Assembly: GCF_025631005.1 (NCBI RefSeq)
Contig: NZ_JAOTPL010000001.1
Location: forward strand, 124,001 to 188,000
DNA: 64,000 bases
Reading direction: 5' to 3'
Source: Haoranjiania flava
GTDB taxonomy: Bacteria; Bacteroidota; Bacteroidia; Chitinophagales; Chitinophagaceae
A model generated the notes under the pieces. The model was given only the letters and a program-made list of their open reading frames with translations. It made no database searches and was not told the DNA's origin. Both the position numbers and the translations under genes were made by a program. Shown here piece by piece: positions 51,715 to 60,911 of this stretch (within the stretch, counting starts at the first letter, position 1; each line of letters starts with the position of its first letter).

Positions 51715-52890
51715 TTATTGCTTTATTTCTAATTTAGAAGCAGGAAAAATGACATTATCCACAAAACTTATCCGGGATGCTGATGGAATGGTAACATTCC
51801 ATTTGTTTGTAAGTTCCGTAAGACCGGCTTCTTTAGTGAAAGGCATGTACATCAACAATCCCGGAGTGGCAGGATCCTGCGGCAGGTACAGTTTATCCAT
51901 AATTTCAGCTTGGGTAAGGGCTCTGTTCCAAAATCGCACTTCCCTTATATAATCATTATTTTTATAATTACTATTACCTATTGACCAGCCACTTTGCTCG
52001 GTATTGCCAAGATATAACGGGGTTGTTTCAAAAGTCTTTTGTAGTTCCCCGTTGACATATACGGACACTTTACTATCTTTATATACATATGAAATATGCA
52101 ACCAGACATTTGGCGAAAGAGCTTTTTGAGTCCAGGTATCGTCTCCATCTCTTCCATTCTTGATTTGTATGCCGTTAGATGCTGAAATACGGGTGTAAAA
52201 TTCGCCGCCTCCGCCGCTTGACATAAACGCCGTTGTTAAATTTGATCTGCTAAGATTGCTATATATCATACTCATTTGAAAAGTCCATTCGCTCATGGGC
52301 TCGGAATAGGGCGTTTTAGGCTTTAGCTCAATACTACCTGTTAAATTGTTGATCAATGCTATAGAAGTTCTTAATTGCCTGTTTAGCTGTACAATTGTCC
52401 ATTGCGGTGAGCTTAGCAATCTGTAACCATTAACTTTTTTAATAATCACAGGTATGGCCAGGCGCTTGCTGTAAGGATATTTAGTGGTGTTGATAGAGTC
52501 TATTTTGATTTGCACGCTAGATTCAAAGCTTCCCGGAGGTATGGTTACTGTAGCTTCCCCGTGTGTAGTATCCCCATTGCCGGTAATGAACTTAAAGTCT
52601 TCCGCAGCCATAGGTTGCAGTTCCAGATTATTTTTTTGATTGTAGTTGCTTAATGTTTTTTCGCCTATTCCAACCGTTATAGTTACTGGCTTATCGGCAA
52701 GGTTGGCGAGGCGCGGAGTCACTACTGCTGATCCTCCGACATCAGTTACAGTGATTGAAACCACTCCGGAACTACTCGTGTTGCCCATATAAACAGCATT
52801 ATCCGGATGAATGTCTAATACATCTTTTTTCTTGCAAGCAGACAATGCGCTTAAAATCATTGCCAGCATTATTATTATATTTTTTTTCAT
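51715..52890 (-). CDS. DUF1735 and LamG-like (concanavalin fold) lipoprotein
   Basis: A 391-residue lipoprotein (lipobox ALSAC, Cys at about 19). The N-terminal part (about 30-165) has the DUF1735 pattern (NKPVTI-type strands, NYNQKNNLELQPMAAEDFKF, GSFESSVQIKIDSIN), and the C-terminal part (about 175-385) is a LamG/laminin-G-like jelly roll with PMSEWTFQMSMIYS, NVWLHISYVYKDSKVSVYVNGE and IREVRFWNRALTQAEI. It probably binds glycans at the cell surface. It lies between GH18 and the DUF1735-discoidin lipoprotein. Confidence 0.82.
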   Translation of the reverse strand: MKKNIIIMLAMILSALSACKKKDVLDIHPDNAVYMGNTSSSGVVSITVTDVGGSAVVTPRLANLADKPVTITVGIGEKTLSNYNQKNNLELQPMAAEDFKFITGNGDTTHGEATVTIPPGSFESSVQIKIDSINTTKYPYSKRLAIPVIIKKVNGYRLLSSPQWTIVQLNRQLRTSIALINNLTGSIELKPKTPYSEPMSEWTFQMSMIYSNLSRSNLTTAFMSSGGGGEFYTRISASNGIQIKNGRDGDDTWTQKALSPNVWLHISYVYKDSKVSVYVNGELQKTFETTPLYLGNTEQSGWSIGNSNYKNNDYIREVRFWNRALTQAEIMDKLYLPQDPATPGLLMYMPFTKEAGLTELTNKWNVTIPSASRISFVDNVIFPASKLEIKQ

Positions 52891-52915
52891 TAATAGCATC
52901 TTAAATGTTAATTTA

Positions 52916-54013
52916 TTATTTTATTGGGGGATTCATGGCAGATATAGCTTTGCGAACATTCATATAATTACTAGTGGTAACAGCATCTTCGTTAATATGA
53001 TAAACCCCTATTCCACCCGCTTCTCCATTTAAATTATTTACAACATATGTTGAATACCTTGAGAAAGAATTTCTGTTGCTGCTATTATTTTCAAAGGTTT
53101 CCGTATAAATAATCCTGTCTCTGGTAACGCCTGCGCTAGATAAACGGTTCATCACCCGGTTGGTCCAGGAAGCGTATGTACCATTATAAGACTGTACAGT
53201 AAAATAATTAAAATATTTCGCTGACGCAGGGTCCAGCCAGTCAATAGATCCGTTGATATTCAAAATCTTATCATTGCCCAGCATTTCGCGCAAAGTTTTG
53301 AAGAACAAATTTTCCAGTTCTTTATTAGAGTTTTGCTGGCAGGAGATCAAAGCTTTATTGGTTGCCCAAGGCGTACTCCAGTCGCCGCAATGATTGCCGG
53401 GTTTAAATGGAGAGGCATAAGAAGGTTCATAGTCAATATCGAAGCCGTCGTAGCCATATTTATTTACAGAATCAGTGATGGCTTTAGCGTAGGCCTTTAC
53501 TGCTTCCTGCTGATCATTGGGCCAGTGGGTTTTATCCCAATCTATCTGATCACCTATATTTTCTATAATCCAGCCTATCACTACTTTTGTACCTTTTGAC
53601 TGTACTTCCTTTAGTTGCTGCTTCTTTTTCTCGCTCAAATTAAAAGGCCCTCCCCAGATAGAAACTATGTCCATGCTGTCAGGGAGAAGGTTTAGTTGGG
53701 AATAAGGTCCTGGAGCGTCGGGATTCCAGCTATTAAACCAGCCGAACATGATGGGATGCTTAGATTTTTTATATGCTTTTAAATCCTCAATGTATAACGC
53801 GTAGAGGCGCGCGTTTTCGTTGGCCAGATTGATGGAATCCTGAATATTCTTTTTTCTAATTGAGTCTTCTTTAGCCCATTTTAAAGAATCGCGGCCTGAA
53901 TACAGCCCTTTTAAGGCGTCATCCTCAATATTTATATTTTCCACTTTAGTACAGGAGTGCACTGCAGCTATGACAAGTATTGCAACAGACACCAATATGC
54001 TTATTTTTTTCAT
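52916..54013 (-). CDS. Glycoside hydrolase family 18, endo-beta-N-acetylglucosaminidase type, lipoprotein
   Basis: A 365-residue lipoprotein (lipobox AAVHSC, Cys21) with a charged linker (30-80) and a TIM barrel. The GH18 catalytic motif DGFDIDYEP is at 189-197 with Glu196 as acid/base. Length and the missing chitin-binding modules fit the endoglycosidase (EndoH/EndoS-like) branch that cleaves the chitobiose core of N-glycans, not chitinases. It is in an operon with SusCD, DUF1735 lipoproteins and, further on, GH130. Substrate choice is inferred from the context. Confidence 0.87.
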   Translation of the reverse strand: MKKISILVSVAILVIAAVHSCTKVENINIEDDALKGLYSGRDSLKWAKEDSIRKKNIQDSINLANENARLYALYIEDLKAYKKSKHPIMFGWFNSWNPDAPGPYSQLNLLPDSMDIVSIWGGPFNLSEKKKQQLKEVQSKGTKVVIGWIIENIGDQIDWDKTHWPNDQQEAVKAYAKAITDSVNKYGYDGFDIDYEPSYASPFKPGNHCGDWSTPWATNKALISCQQNSNKELENLFFKTLREMLGNDKILNINGSIDWLDPASAKYFNYFTVQSYNGTYASWTNRVMNRLSSAGVTRDRIIYTETFENNSSNRNSFSRYSTYVVNNLNGEAGGIGVYHINEDAVTTSNYMNVRKAISAMNPPIK

Positions 54014-54032
54014 ATTATATTTTTTATATTTT

Positions 54033-55655
54033 TTAGTTTTTAGGCTTTTTATCCCACCATAGGTTTGTGGCAGCGTTATCTGTACCGGTCAAATATTTTT
54101 GTACAGCGCTTTGCACATTCGCGGTGTTTTGGTCATATTCTGATTGCGGATAAGGCATACGTCTTATTCCGTTTTTGTATCCGTCACTCAATATTACGCC
54201 TGAGTTGGTATAGTTAACTGCCGGCGGAACTTGTCTCGGATATCCGGTGCGGCGCCATTCTGACCAGGCTTCTTGTCCATCGGGGTAGATAGCCAGATAT
54301 TTTTGTGTGATGATTTTTTCTAATTTTCTTTCTTCAGTATCCTTATCATCCCAAGCAACGGTAACAGTACTTGGCGCCCCAGCGCTGTACAAAGCGGTAG
54401 ATGCAGGGTCTGCGTAAGCTGCCGGCTGCGAAGTATTTGAAAGATAGCTGCCTATTGCCTGAGCATTTTCAGCAAAAGACATTGTAATGCCTTGTTCGTA
54501 AAAGTATTTTGGAGTAGCTCCCATATTATATCCTGCCAACGCTCCTTCGGCTTTTAGGAAAAAAACTTCTGAAGCTTTCATCCAATAAGTGGGATCATAT
54601 TCTCCCGCTATAGGCTTTGATGCTGATTCATACAGATCTGCCGTAGAGGGAATTCCGATACGTACAGCTTTACTTCCGTTGTTATCAAAATAAACGTTTA
54701 CTCTTGGGTCATTATATCCTTTTAAATAGCACCAAATTGTTGCGCCCATGCGTGTGTCGTTATATTCATCTTTTATCACCTTGAGGGAATTTTTCATTGT
54801 CAGGTTAGCCCCGGTAGCCATTTTTGCTATATCAGCCTGGGTATCTATAAGGCCTACAGAATGAGCAACAGCTTTTTCTGCATATTGTTTTGCAAGATTA
54901 TTATCAGCAAAGCGCACCCGAATGGCTAATCTTAACATTAGTGAATTGGCGAACTTTATCCATTTACGCACATCGCCATTGTAAAGTACATCAGCTGCAT
55001 TAGGCACTGTAGTGTTTCCCCTGTTAAGAAAATCTGCCAACACCGCTATGGCCTCATCCAGCTCAGCAAAGAATGATTTGTATACATCTTCCTGGGAATC
55101 GTATTCCACTTTAAAAGAGCCACTGCCCACTTTGGAATATGGTATAGGACCAAACATATCGGTTGTTCTGTGCAAAGCAGCAATTTTTGTTATTTGCGCT
55201 AATGCAAACATTTCTTTATTGGGATTGGTACCGGCTGTATTGATATTCTTGAGTTGTATCCAAGGCGCGAACACATCGGTTATTCTCCAGGAGAAACTAT
55301 TATTTACCCAGCTTTGAATAAAGAAGCCGGTGGTAAAGTTTTGCCCAGCGTTAAACTTATTATCACGTGGCGACATATACCCTGCCCAGCCGTCGCCGGC
55401 CAGGTTTACTACAATCTGGTATTTATTTACATAATTTGTAGCGTCTGAAGCAGCCCCTACGGGTATCACATTTTTTTGCAAAGTAGGCATGTAGGCGCCG
55501 TTTAATACACCATCCATTTGCTCCATTTCCTTATCAGGATTTAATGGATTTTTATTAATATTTTCAAAATCTCGAGTACATGAAGCCTGAGCCAATAAAA
55601 AGGCGATCGTACCGGTAATGGCTATAGATTTTATTTTTATTTTATAACTTTTCAT
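54033..55655 (-). CDS. SusD/RagB-family lipoprotein (second locus)
   Basis: A 540-residue surface lipoprotein with a signal peptide and lipobox (AQASC, about residue 26). The SusD-like-2 pattern is visible: DFENINKNPLNPDKE near 30, MFALAQITKIAALHRTTDMFGPIPYSKVG near 145-172, LMLRLAIRVRFADNN near 240, FLKAEGALAGYN, and the C-terminal QKYLAIYPDGQEAWSEWRRTGYP. It pairs with the SusC gene 16 bp upstream and captures the glycan for transport. Confidence 0.93.
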   Translation of the reverse strand: MKSYKIKIKSIAITGTIAFLLAQASCTRDFENINKNPLNPDKEMEQMDGVLNGAYMPTLQKNVIPVGAASDATNYVNKYQIVVNLAGDGWAGYMSPRDNKFNAGQNFTTGFFIQSWVNNSFSWRITDVFAPWIQLKNINTAGTNPNKEMFALAQITKIAALHRTTDMFGPIPYSKVGSGSFKVEYDSQEDVYKSFFAELDEAIAVLADFLNRGNTTVPNAADVLYNGDVRKWIKFANSLMLRLAIRVRFADNNLAKQYAEKAVAHSVGLIDTQADIAKMATGANLTMKNSLKVIKDEYNDTRMGATIWCYLKGYNDPRVNVYFDNNGSKAVRIGIPSTADLYESASKPIAGEYDPTYWMKASEVFFLKAEGALAGYNMGATPKYFYEQGITMSFAENAQAIGSYLSNTSQPAAYADPASTALYSAGAPSTVTVAWDDKDTEERKLEKIITQKYLAIYPDGQEAWSEWRRTGYPRQVPPAVNYTNSGVILSDGYKNGIRRMPYPQSEYDQNTANVQSAVQKYLTGTDNAATNLWWDKKPKN

Positions 55656-55671
55656 TTTAATTGTTTTATGG

Positions 55672-58600
55672 TTACAAAGATACTTTTAAGCTAAAGCCTA
55701 AGCTGCGCAAGCTGGGCGGCATGAAATAATCTCCGCGATTGTATGTTCCGGTAGAAGATGTCATTTCAGGATCGTAAGGCGCTTTTCTATAGAAAATAAA
55801 CAAATTTCGGCCTATTAATCCCACACTTGCATTAGTGAATATATTGCCTAGCCATTTTTTGGGAAGAGAGTAAGAAAGAGACAACTCTTGTAATTTAACA
55901 ATGGTTGCATCATAGACATAATAGCCGCCAAGCGATTGTCCTCCTACTGTATTATAATAGCGTTCCGGGTTGTATTTAACGCCGTTTATTTCCACACCTC
56001 CGTTGTCTCGCGCATCTGCAGATACCTTAGAAACTCCATACGCATCCATGAAAGCTTGAGTTTGCGAAGTAACTACTCCTCCAAATCGACCCGTTACCAG
56101 AGCCCCTAATGATACATTTTTAAATGAAAGGTCATTGCGCCATCCCAGAGAAAAATCAGGGTCTACTGAACCTACTTTAATGCGTTGACTACGATCTACT
56201 TTGAAACCATTGCCTTCAGGTATTAGATGACCATCCCTGCCTCGTTCCAGTATTCCCTGAACAAAGATATCCGACATACTATAACCCTCTCTTATATAAA
56301 CTCCGCCAGCTTCCTGTAAAGTGAGCTCGGTAAAAGTTACCAATGAACTATCAATAGGATTTCTGAAATTGTGCACCATTTCAATAATCTTATTCAGGTT
56401 CTTTGTGAATGTAAAATTTGTACTATATTCAAAGCCTCCGAAATTATCCTTATAACCTAATGCCATTTCTACCCCGCGGTTCCGTACATTACCTGCCTGT
56501 ACATAGAAACCCGAATAACCGGAAGCTGCAGACATGCTAGCCAGGAAGGTTTGATTGTATGTATTTGACTGATACAGAGTAGCGTCGAAGCTGATTTTAT
56601 TGTTTAGGAAACGAGAGTTAATACCAAACTCGTAAGATTTAGTTCTTTCGGGCTTAAAATCAGGATAAGGATAGGTGGAAATGGGTGTGATAGTACCCCC
56701 ACTCATAGGATCTGTAACGGTGCCGGGTGTAATGCCCACTTGTGATATTGGAGAACCGACTTCGGTGTAAGAACCACGAGCTTTAAGATATGATATAAAA
56801 TCAGGCATATCAATCATATCGGAAAGTATGCCTGACAGACCAATAGAAGGATAAAAGATAGGCGTAGTTTTTCCATTGCTTACTAACTGTGAGGCCCAGT
56901 CTGTTCGTCCGGTCGTAGTTAAGAATAGTCTGTTTTTCCAGCCCAATTCAGCACTGGCAAAAGCTGCTATATTGCGCGTTCTCAGGTATGTTTCCCCGGC
57001 TCCCGGTTGAGACGGGTCAAAGTTATTGGCAGAAAATAAGTTGGGTACTGTAAATAATCTTCCGCCAATATTTACGCCTGTGGTGTAGTGATCTTCAAAG
57101 CTGCTGCCCACGTTTGCCGTTAATGAAATTCCCCCGGTAAATCTTTTATTGATATTGAGCATAACATCCGCATAGGTCTGTTTATAAGTTTCATCAGTCT
57201 TATGATAACTTCCCTTCGAAGAGTTGGTAAACAACTGAAGAGTAGAAGCATACAACTTTCTTTGGATTACAGAATTCGTGTTATCTACCCTGACGCGTCC
57301 GGCTATATTCATCCAGCTAAGTATATCGTATTGAGCCCTGGCATGGAGCATATAACGTGTTTTATCACTTATAAACATTTCCCTGTTCACCGTCCAGTAA
57401 GGGTTTTCGAAACTCAAACCTTGGTCCCCATATGGCCAGTACTGAACCGGAAATCTTCTTTCGGCATCATAGCGTTCAAATATTTTTACATTTTCAAAAT
57501 CTTCGCCGCGAGGAAATAAATACAAAGGCAGTAACGGGTTGAAGTACCGGCCCTGCGATAACATATTTTGATCTCCCTGCAATATATAACTTGCCCCAAA
57601 GTCGGTATGTAATTTATCATTAAGCATAGTAGCCGTATTCCTTATGGTGAAATTGTATCTGTAATATTCATTGTTTGGAATAATGCCTTGGGAATTCGTA
57701 GAAGCTACTGAAAAAAAAGTTTGATTGGTTGTAGTGCCAGTAGACAAATTCAACGAGTTAATAGTATTGTAACCTCTTCGGAAAAAGTCTTTTGGATTAA
57801 AAGAAGATGGAGTAACTAAACTGTCGCCCCAGCTTCTGTACTCGCCTGCCCTGTTTCCGTATTTATTTTGAAACTCTGGCATAATGAGAGGGCTGAGGAA
57901 TTCATTATTACTTGAAAAATTTACTCTTAATCTGCCTTCTGCACCTCTTCTTGTATTTATAAGCATAACTCCATTAGCCGCCGCGGCGCCATATAAAGCT
58001 GCTGCGGAAGGTCCTGTAAGCACAGAAATGCTTTCTATATCTTCGGGGTTGAGGTCAGAAATACCTTCACCGCCCGCCGGACCGGAAAACTCGCTACTTA
58101 CATCCCCTCTAGATGAATTACCTACAGGCATCCCATCTATTACATACAATACATTGTTATTACCAACAATAGACTTTGTTCCTCTCATTACCACTTTTGT
58201 AGCGCCGCCAATACCCGATGAGCTACGGTTAATGGTTACCCCTGCCACCTTACCGTTCAGGCTGTTTACGAAGTTCGCATCCTTCACCGTTGTAAGTTCA
58301 TCCTGCTTTATCTGTTGAACATTGTAACTCAGCGCCTTTTCAGATCTTTTTATCCCTAATGCAGTAACAACAATATCGCCGAGTGCAGAACTTGCGTCCG
58401 GCCGCATTCTTATCAACAATGCACTGTTCTCTGTTTGAGAAAATGAAAGATTCATCAAGGAATCCTTCTCGTAACCCACATGCTCAAAAAACAGGTTGTA
58501 TTTCTGGCTCGGGACCAATCCGCCAATTGTAAAAACACCTATAGAATCAGAAATTGTGTGTGTGACCGCACCTGTATTTACATTCACAACCGTGATTGTA

Positions 58601-58734
58601 GTACTTTCAAGCTGTGTTCCGTCTTCTGACAGCACCTTGCCTGTTGTGCTTACCCTTTGCTGGGCATAGAGGCTTCCTGTTGAAAAAAGTATCAACAAGA
58701 CAGCCATAAATTGCGTACATTTCTTCATTTGCAT
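55672..58734 (-). CDS. SusC/RagA-family TonB-linked outer membrane protein (second locus)
   Basis: A 1020-residue transporter with a signal peptide (about 1-25, ending YAQQ), a carboxypeptidase-regulatory-like domain (about 30-110), the TonB-box-like GDIVVTALGI, a plug (FVNSLNGKVAGVTINRS, YVIDGMPVGN, GPSAAALYGAAAANGV) and a C-terminal barrel ending KVSL. Import energy comes from TonB. An ATG six bases downstream (58728) is an equally good start. It lies downstream of the FecR anti-sigma gene with a 203-bp gap. Confidence 0.93.
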   Translation of the reverse strand: MQMKKCTQFMAVLLILFSTGSLYAQQRVSTTGKVLSEDGTQLESTTITVVNVNTGAVTHTISDSIGVFTIGGLVPSQKYNLFFEHVGYEKDSLMNLSFSQTENSALLIRMRPDASSALGDIVVTALGIKRSEKALSYNVQQIKQDELTTVKDANFVNSLNGKVAGVTINRSSSGIGGATKVVMRGTKSIVGNNNVLYVIDGMPVGNSSRGDVSSEFSGPAGGEGISDLNPEDIESISVLTGPSAAALYGAAAANGVMLINTRRGAEGRLRVNFSSNNEFLSPLIMPEFQNKYGNRAGEYRSWGDSLVTPSSFNPKDFFRRGYNTINSLNLSTGTTTNQTFFSVASTNSQGIIPNNEYYRYNFTIRNTATMLNDKLHTDFGASYILQGDQNMLSQGRYFNPLLPLYLFPRGEDFENVKIFERYDAERRFPVQYWPYGDQGLSFENPYWTVNREMFISDKTRYMLHARAQYDILSWMNIAGRVRVDNTNSVIQRKLYASTLQLFTNSSKGSYHKTDETYKQTYADVMLNINKRFTGGISLTANVGSSFEDHYTTGVNIGGRLFTVPNLFSANNFDPSQPGAGETYLRTRNIAAFASAELGWKNRLFLTTTGRTDWASQLVSNGKTTPIFYPSIGLSGILSDMIDMPDFISYLKARGSYTEVGSPISQVGITPGTVTDPMSGGTITPISTYPYPDFKPERTKSYEFGINSRFLNNKISFDATLYQSNTYNQTFLASMSAASGYSGFYVQAGNVRNRGVEMALGYKDNFGGFEYSTNFTFTKNLNKIIEMVHNFRNPIDSSLVTFTELTLQEAGGVYIREGYSMSDIFVQGILERGRDGHLIPEGNGFKVDRSQRIKVGSVDPDFSLGWRNDLSFKNVSLGALVTGRFGGVVTSQTQAFMDAYGVSKVSADARDNGGVEINGVKYNPERYYNTVGGQSLGGYYVYDATIVKLQELSLSYSLPKKWLGNIFTNASVGLIGRNLFIFYRKAPYDPEMTSSTGTYNRGDYFMPPSLRSLGFSLKVSL

Positions 58735-58937
58735 ATATTTTATTTTACGTTTATTGTTGTGGCGATTATTTTCTGCTGGTATGTTTAAGTTGTATCTGCC
58801 TACCTGTAAGTGCCTTACTACATAAAGAATTACAATGTGCTGCTATAAGCAATAGTATTCCTTGCAGCCGGAATAAAAATTATTTTGGCTGCTATAAAAA
58901 GCATATCTAATACAAAATGCGGTAAAGTACTGTTAGA

Positions 58938-59981
58938 TTATTTTGTCATGAAAATGGTATCATTCCGTTTTTCATAGTTCAAATTATTAATATCACAAAT
59001 TGATTTTATAATCACGTCCAGAGAATCAGAATAAAGTATTTTACCGGTAATGGTAGCACGATTGATGATCTGCTGATCTACTACTATGGTTACGTTGTAC
59101 CGGTTCTCTAATTTACGCAGCACATTATCCAGCTTTGCCTTAGAAAGTTGCAGGTTATTGTTTGTCCACAATACGGTGTTATCAGGCTGTTCTGCTTTTT
59201 CTTCTTTATCGATGGTAATTGTTTTTGCGGTTTTCATCTTTTGCTCTACCACCTTTACATGTCCTGTGCGCTTATCGATCCAACATTCCTGGGAAGGCTT
59301 CAGGTATACGGAGTCCATCGTAAACTTTTTATCTGTAGACACTACGGCAACTTTACCTGAAGCAAGCTTTACTTTTATGGAGCTTACCGACAGATCATTC
59401 TCTACCCAGAACTCAGTTCCTAAAGCAGTAGTCTTAATGCCGTTGGCAAATACATTGAAAGGGCGTAGCGTATCTCTGGCAACAATAAAATAGGCATTAC
59501 CGCTATCGAGGTGCACACTTCTTATACTGGCAAAATCATTCTGGTAAGTTATTGCGGCCATAGGATCCAATATAAGCTTTGAGCCGTCCGGCAATAATAC
59601 AAGCATCGTGTCAGTACCTTTATTTGCAATATTTTTGAGTAATACAGCATAAGACTGCTCTTCTTTATCGGTAGATTTATTGTTTGAGTTGTAAGTGAAA
59701 AATATGCCCAGCATGGCTGCAATAATGCAGGCTGCGGCAAGGGCTCTTTTCCATATACTAATTCGCCTGGTATTATTTGGCGAGATCTTGTTGTAAATTC
59801 TATGCTTAAGCGCGGGAGATAATACAGTTATTTCCTTTTCTCCTGCATCACCAAAAACATCCAGCCTGTCCAGCTCTTCAATATGCGCTTTCAGGTAAGC
59901 CGCTATCTCTTCAGCCTCAACATAACTGCACTCGTTCGCCAGAAACTTCTCTATCTTTTCTATGTCAATGGATTTATCCAT
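58938..59981 (-). CDS. FecR-family anti-sigma factor
   Basis: A 347-residue protein: an N-terminal cytoplasmic sigma-binding region (1-75, FLANECSYVEAEEIAAYL), one membrane helix (about 82-98, ALAAACIIAAMLGIFF), a FecR domain (about 115-230, VLLPDGSKLILDP, VHLDSGNAYFIVARD) and a C-terminal DUF4974 domain (about 280-347, NVLRKLENRYNVTIVVDQ) that contacts the N-terminal signalling domain of SusC-like transporters. It regulates the sigma factor upstream of the second SusCD locus. Confidence 0.92.
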   Translation of the reverse strand: MDKSIDIEKIEKFLANECSYVEAEEIAAYLKAHIEELDRLDVFGDAGEKEITVLSPALKHRIYNKISPNNTRRISIWKRALAAACIIAAMLGIFFTYNSNNKSTDKEEQSYAVLLKNIANKGTDTMLVLLPDGSKLILDPMAAITYQNDFASIRSVHLDSGNAYFIVARDTLRPFNVFANGIKTTALGTEFWVENDLSVSSIKVKLASGKVAVVSTDKKFTMDSVYLKPSQECWIDKRTGHVKVVEQKMKTAKTITIDKEEKAEQPDNTVLWTNNNLQLSKAKLDNVLRKLENRYNVTIVVDQQIINRATITGKILYSDSLDVIIKSICDINNLNYEKRNDTIFMTK

Positions 59982-60068
59982 ACACTTATTAGTACGTTTA
60001 CATTTAAATAATTACCTACTCGCTAAAAAATAAATTTTTATTTTTTTTGACAAAAAATTAATACGTAC

Positions 60069-60602
60069 TTAACTTAACTGGGAGATATAAGTAATTATAA
60101 CATAAAAAGCAAGTAGTTTTCTTAACTGGTTGAGCGCTTTCAGCACATGGGCATCAACCGTCTTGGTAGAAATGTTAAGTTGATCAGCTATCTCCTTGTG
60201 TGAGTAGCCATCGATGTAAGCGAGGGAAAACACTTTTTTTCGCATGGCAGGCAATTGCTCAATGGCAATCTTAAGCGTGTCTGTCAGTTCAAATTTGGTG
60301 GAGTGCATTTTTTCCGAGATCTGCTTCATCTCATCCATGATTTTTCGCTGATGCGCTTCCTTGCGCAGCCAGTCTATAAATACCAGCTTTGCTTTGCGAA
60401 ACAATTGTATTTCGGTAGAGAGCTCAAAAGTATAGGTAGAACGGTACTCCCAGAATTTTAGAAACGTAAGCTGTGTCAGGTCCTGTGCAACATTTGTATC
60501 AGTCACTTTCCTTCGAAAGGCAGAAAATATTTTATCAAAGTAAGTATCAAATACTTCTTTAAAAAAAACTTCATCAAATCCCTGACCTTGCATATTTGTC
60601 AT
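60069..60602 (-). CDS. ECF RNA polymerase sigma factor
   Basis: A 177-residue sigma-70 family ECF factor with region 2 (TDTNVAQDLTQLTFLKFWEYR, about 34-55, with WLRKEAHQRK) and region 4 (LPAMRKKVFSLAYIDGYSHKEIADQL, about 118-143, then the recognition helix NISTKTVDAHVLKALNQLRK). The FecR gene starts 87 bp downstream, so this is a classical sigma/anti-sigma pair switching on the SusCD locus. The first ATG (60602) and a second at 60593 are both possible starts. Confidence 0.92.
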   Translation of the reverse strand: MTNMQGQGFDEVFFKEVFDTYFDKIFSAFRRKVTDTNVAQDLTQLTFLKFWEYRSTYTFELSTEIQLFRKAKLVFIDWLRKEAHQRKIMDEMKQISEKMHSTKFELTDTLKIAIEQLPAMRKKVFSLAYIDGYSHKEIADQLNISTKTVDAHVLKALNQLRKLLAFYVIITYISQLS

Positions 60603-60911
60603 TCTGCTGCAAATTACAAAAATATTCCTTAGTCAATTCAGCTTAAGCTATTGGGGTAAATCGTAAAGTGTTAAGATTACATTATTTGCTCTATCAACGA
60701 ACGTACACAAATATACAATATTATAAAATTTGCGGAATATTCATGCCCGCACATCATTTCACCGCCCGTTAAAAACAAAAGAGCATCTACACTACTGTAA
60801 CGCTGAATTATAAGAAATAAGCAGTATTGGTATCTTTGAGCAATAGAAAATCTCCATCGCTGCCTGATATACAATACTGCTTAGTTTACATCAAAAACTT
60901 TATCGCTATGC
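60603..60911. other. Intergenic region between the sigma factor gene and actF
   Basis: It holds a possible sigma-gene -7 box (minus strand TATTTTTG at 60624-60617) and a 12-bp perfect inverted repeat (60818-60829 / 60872-60883). No gene or strong terminator was recognised. If the 45-61 kb block entered by insertion, one boundary should lie here. Confidence 0.5.
60818..60883. repeat. Perfect 12-bp inverted repeat downstream of actF
   Basis: TAAGCAGTATTG and CAATACTGCTTA are separated by 42 bp. There is no T run next to it, so it does not look like a usual terminator. It lies 29 bp after the actF stop. Confidence 0.5.
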
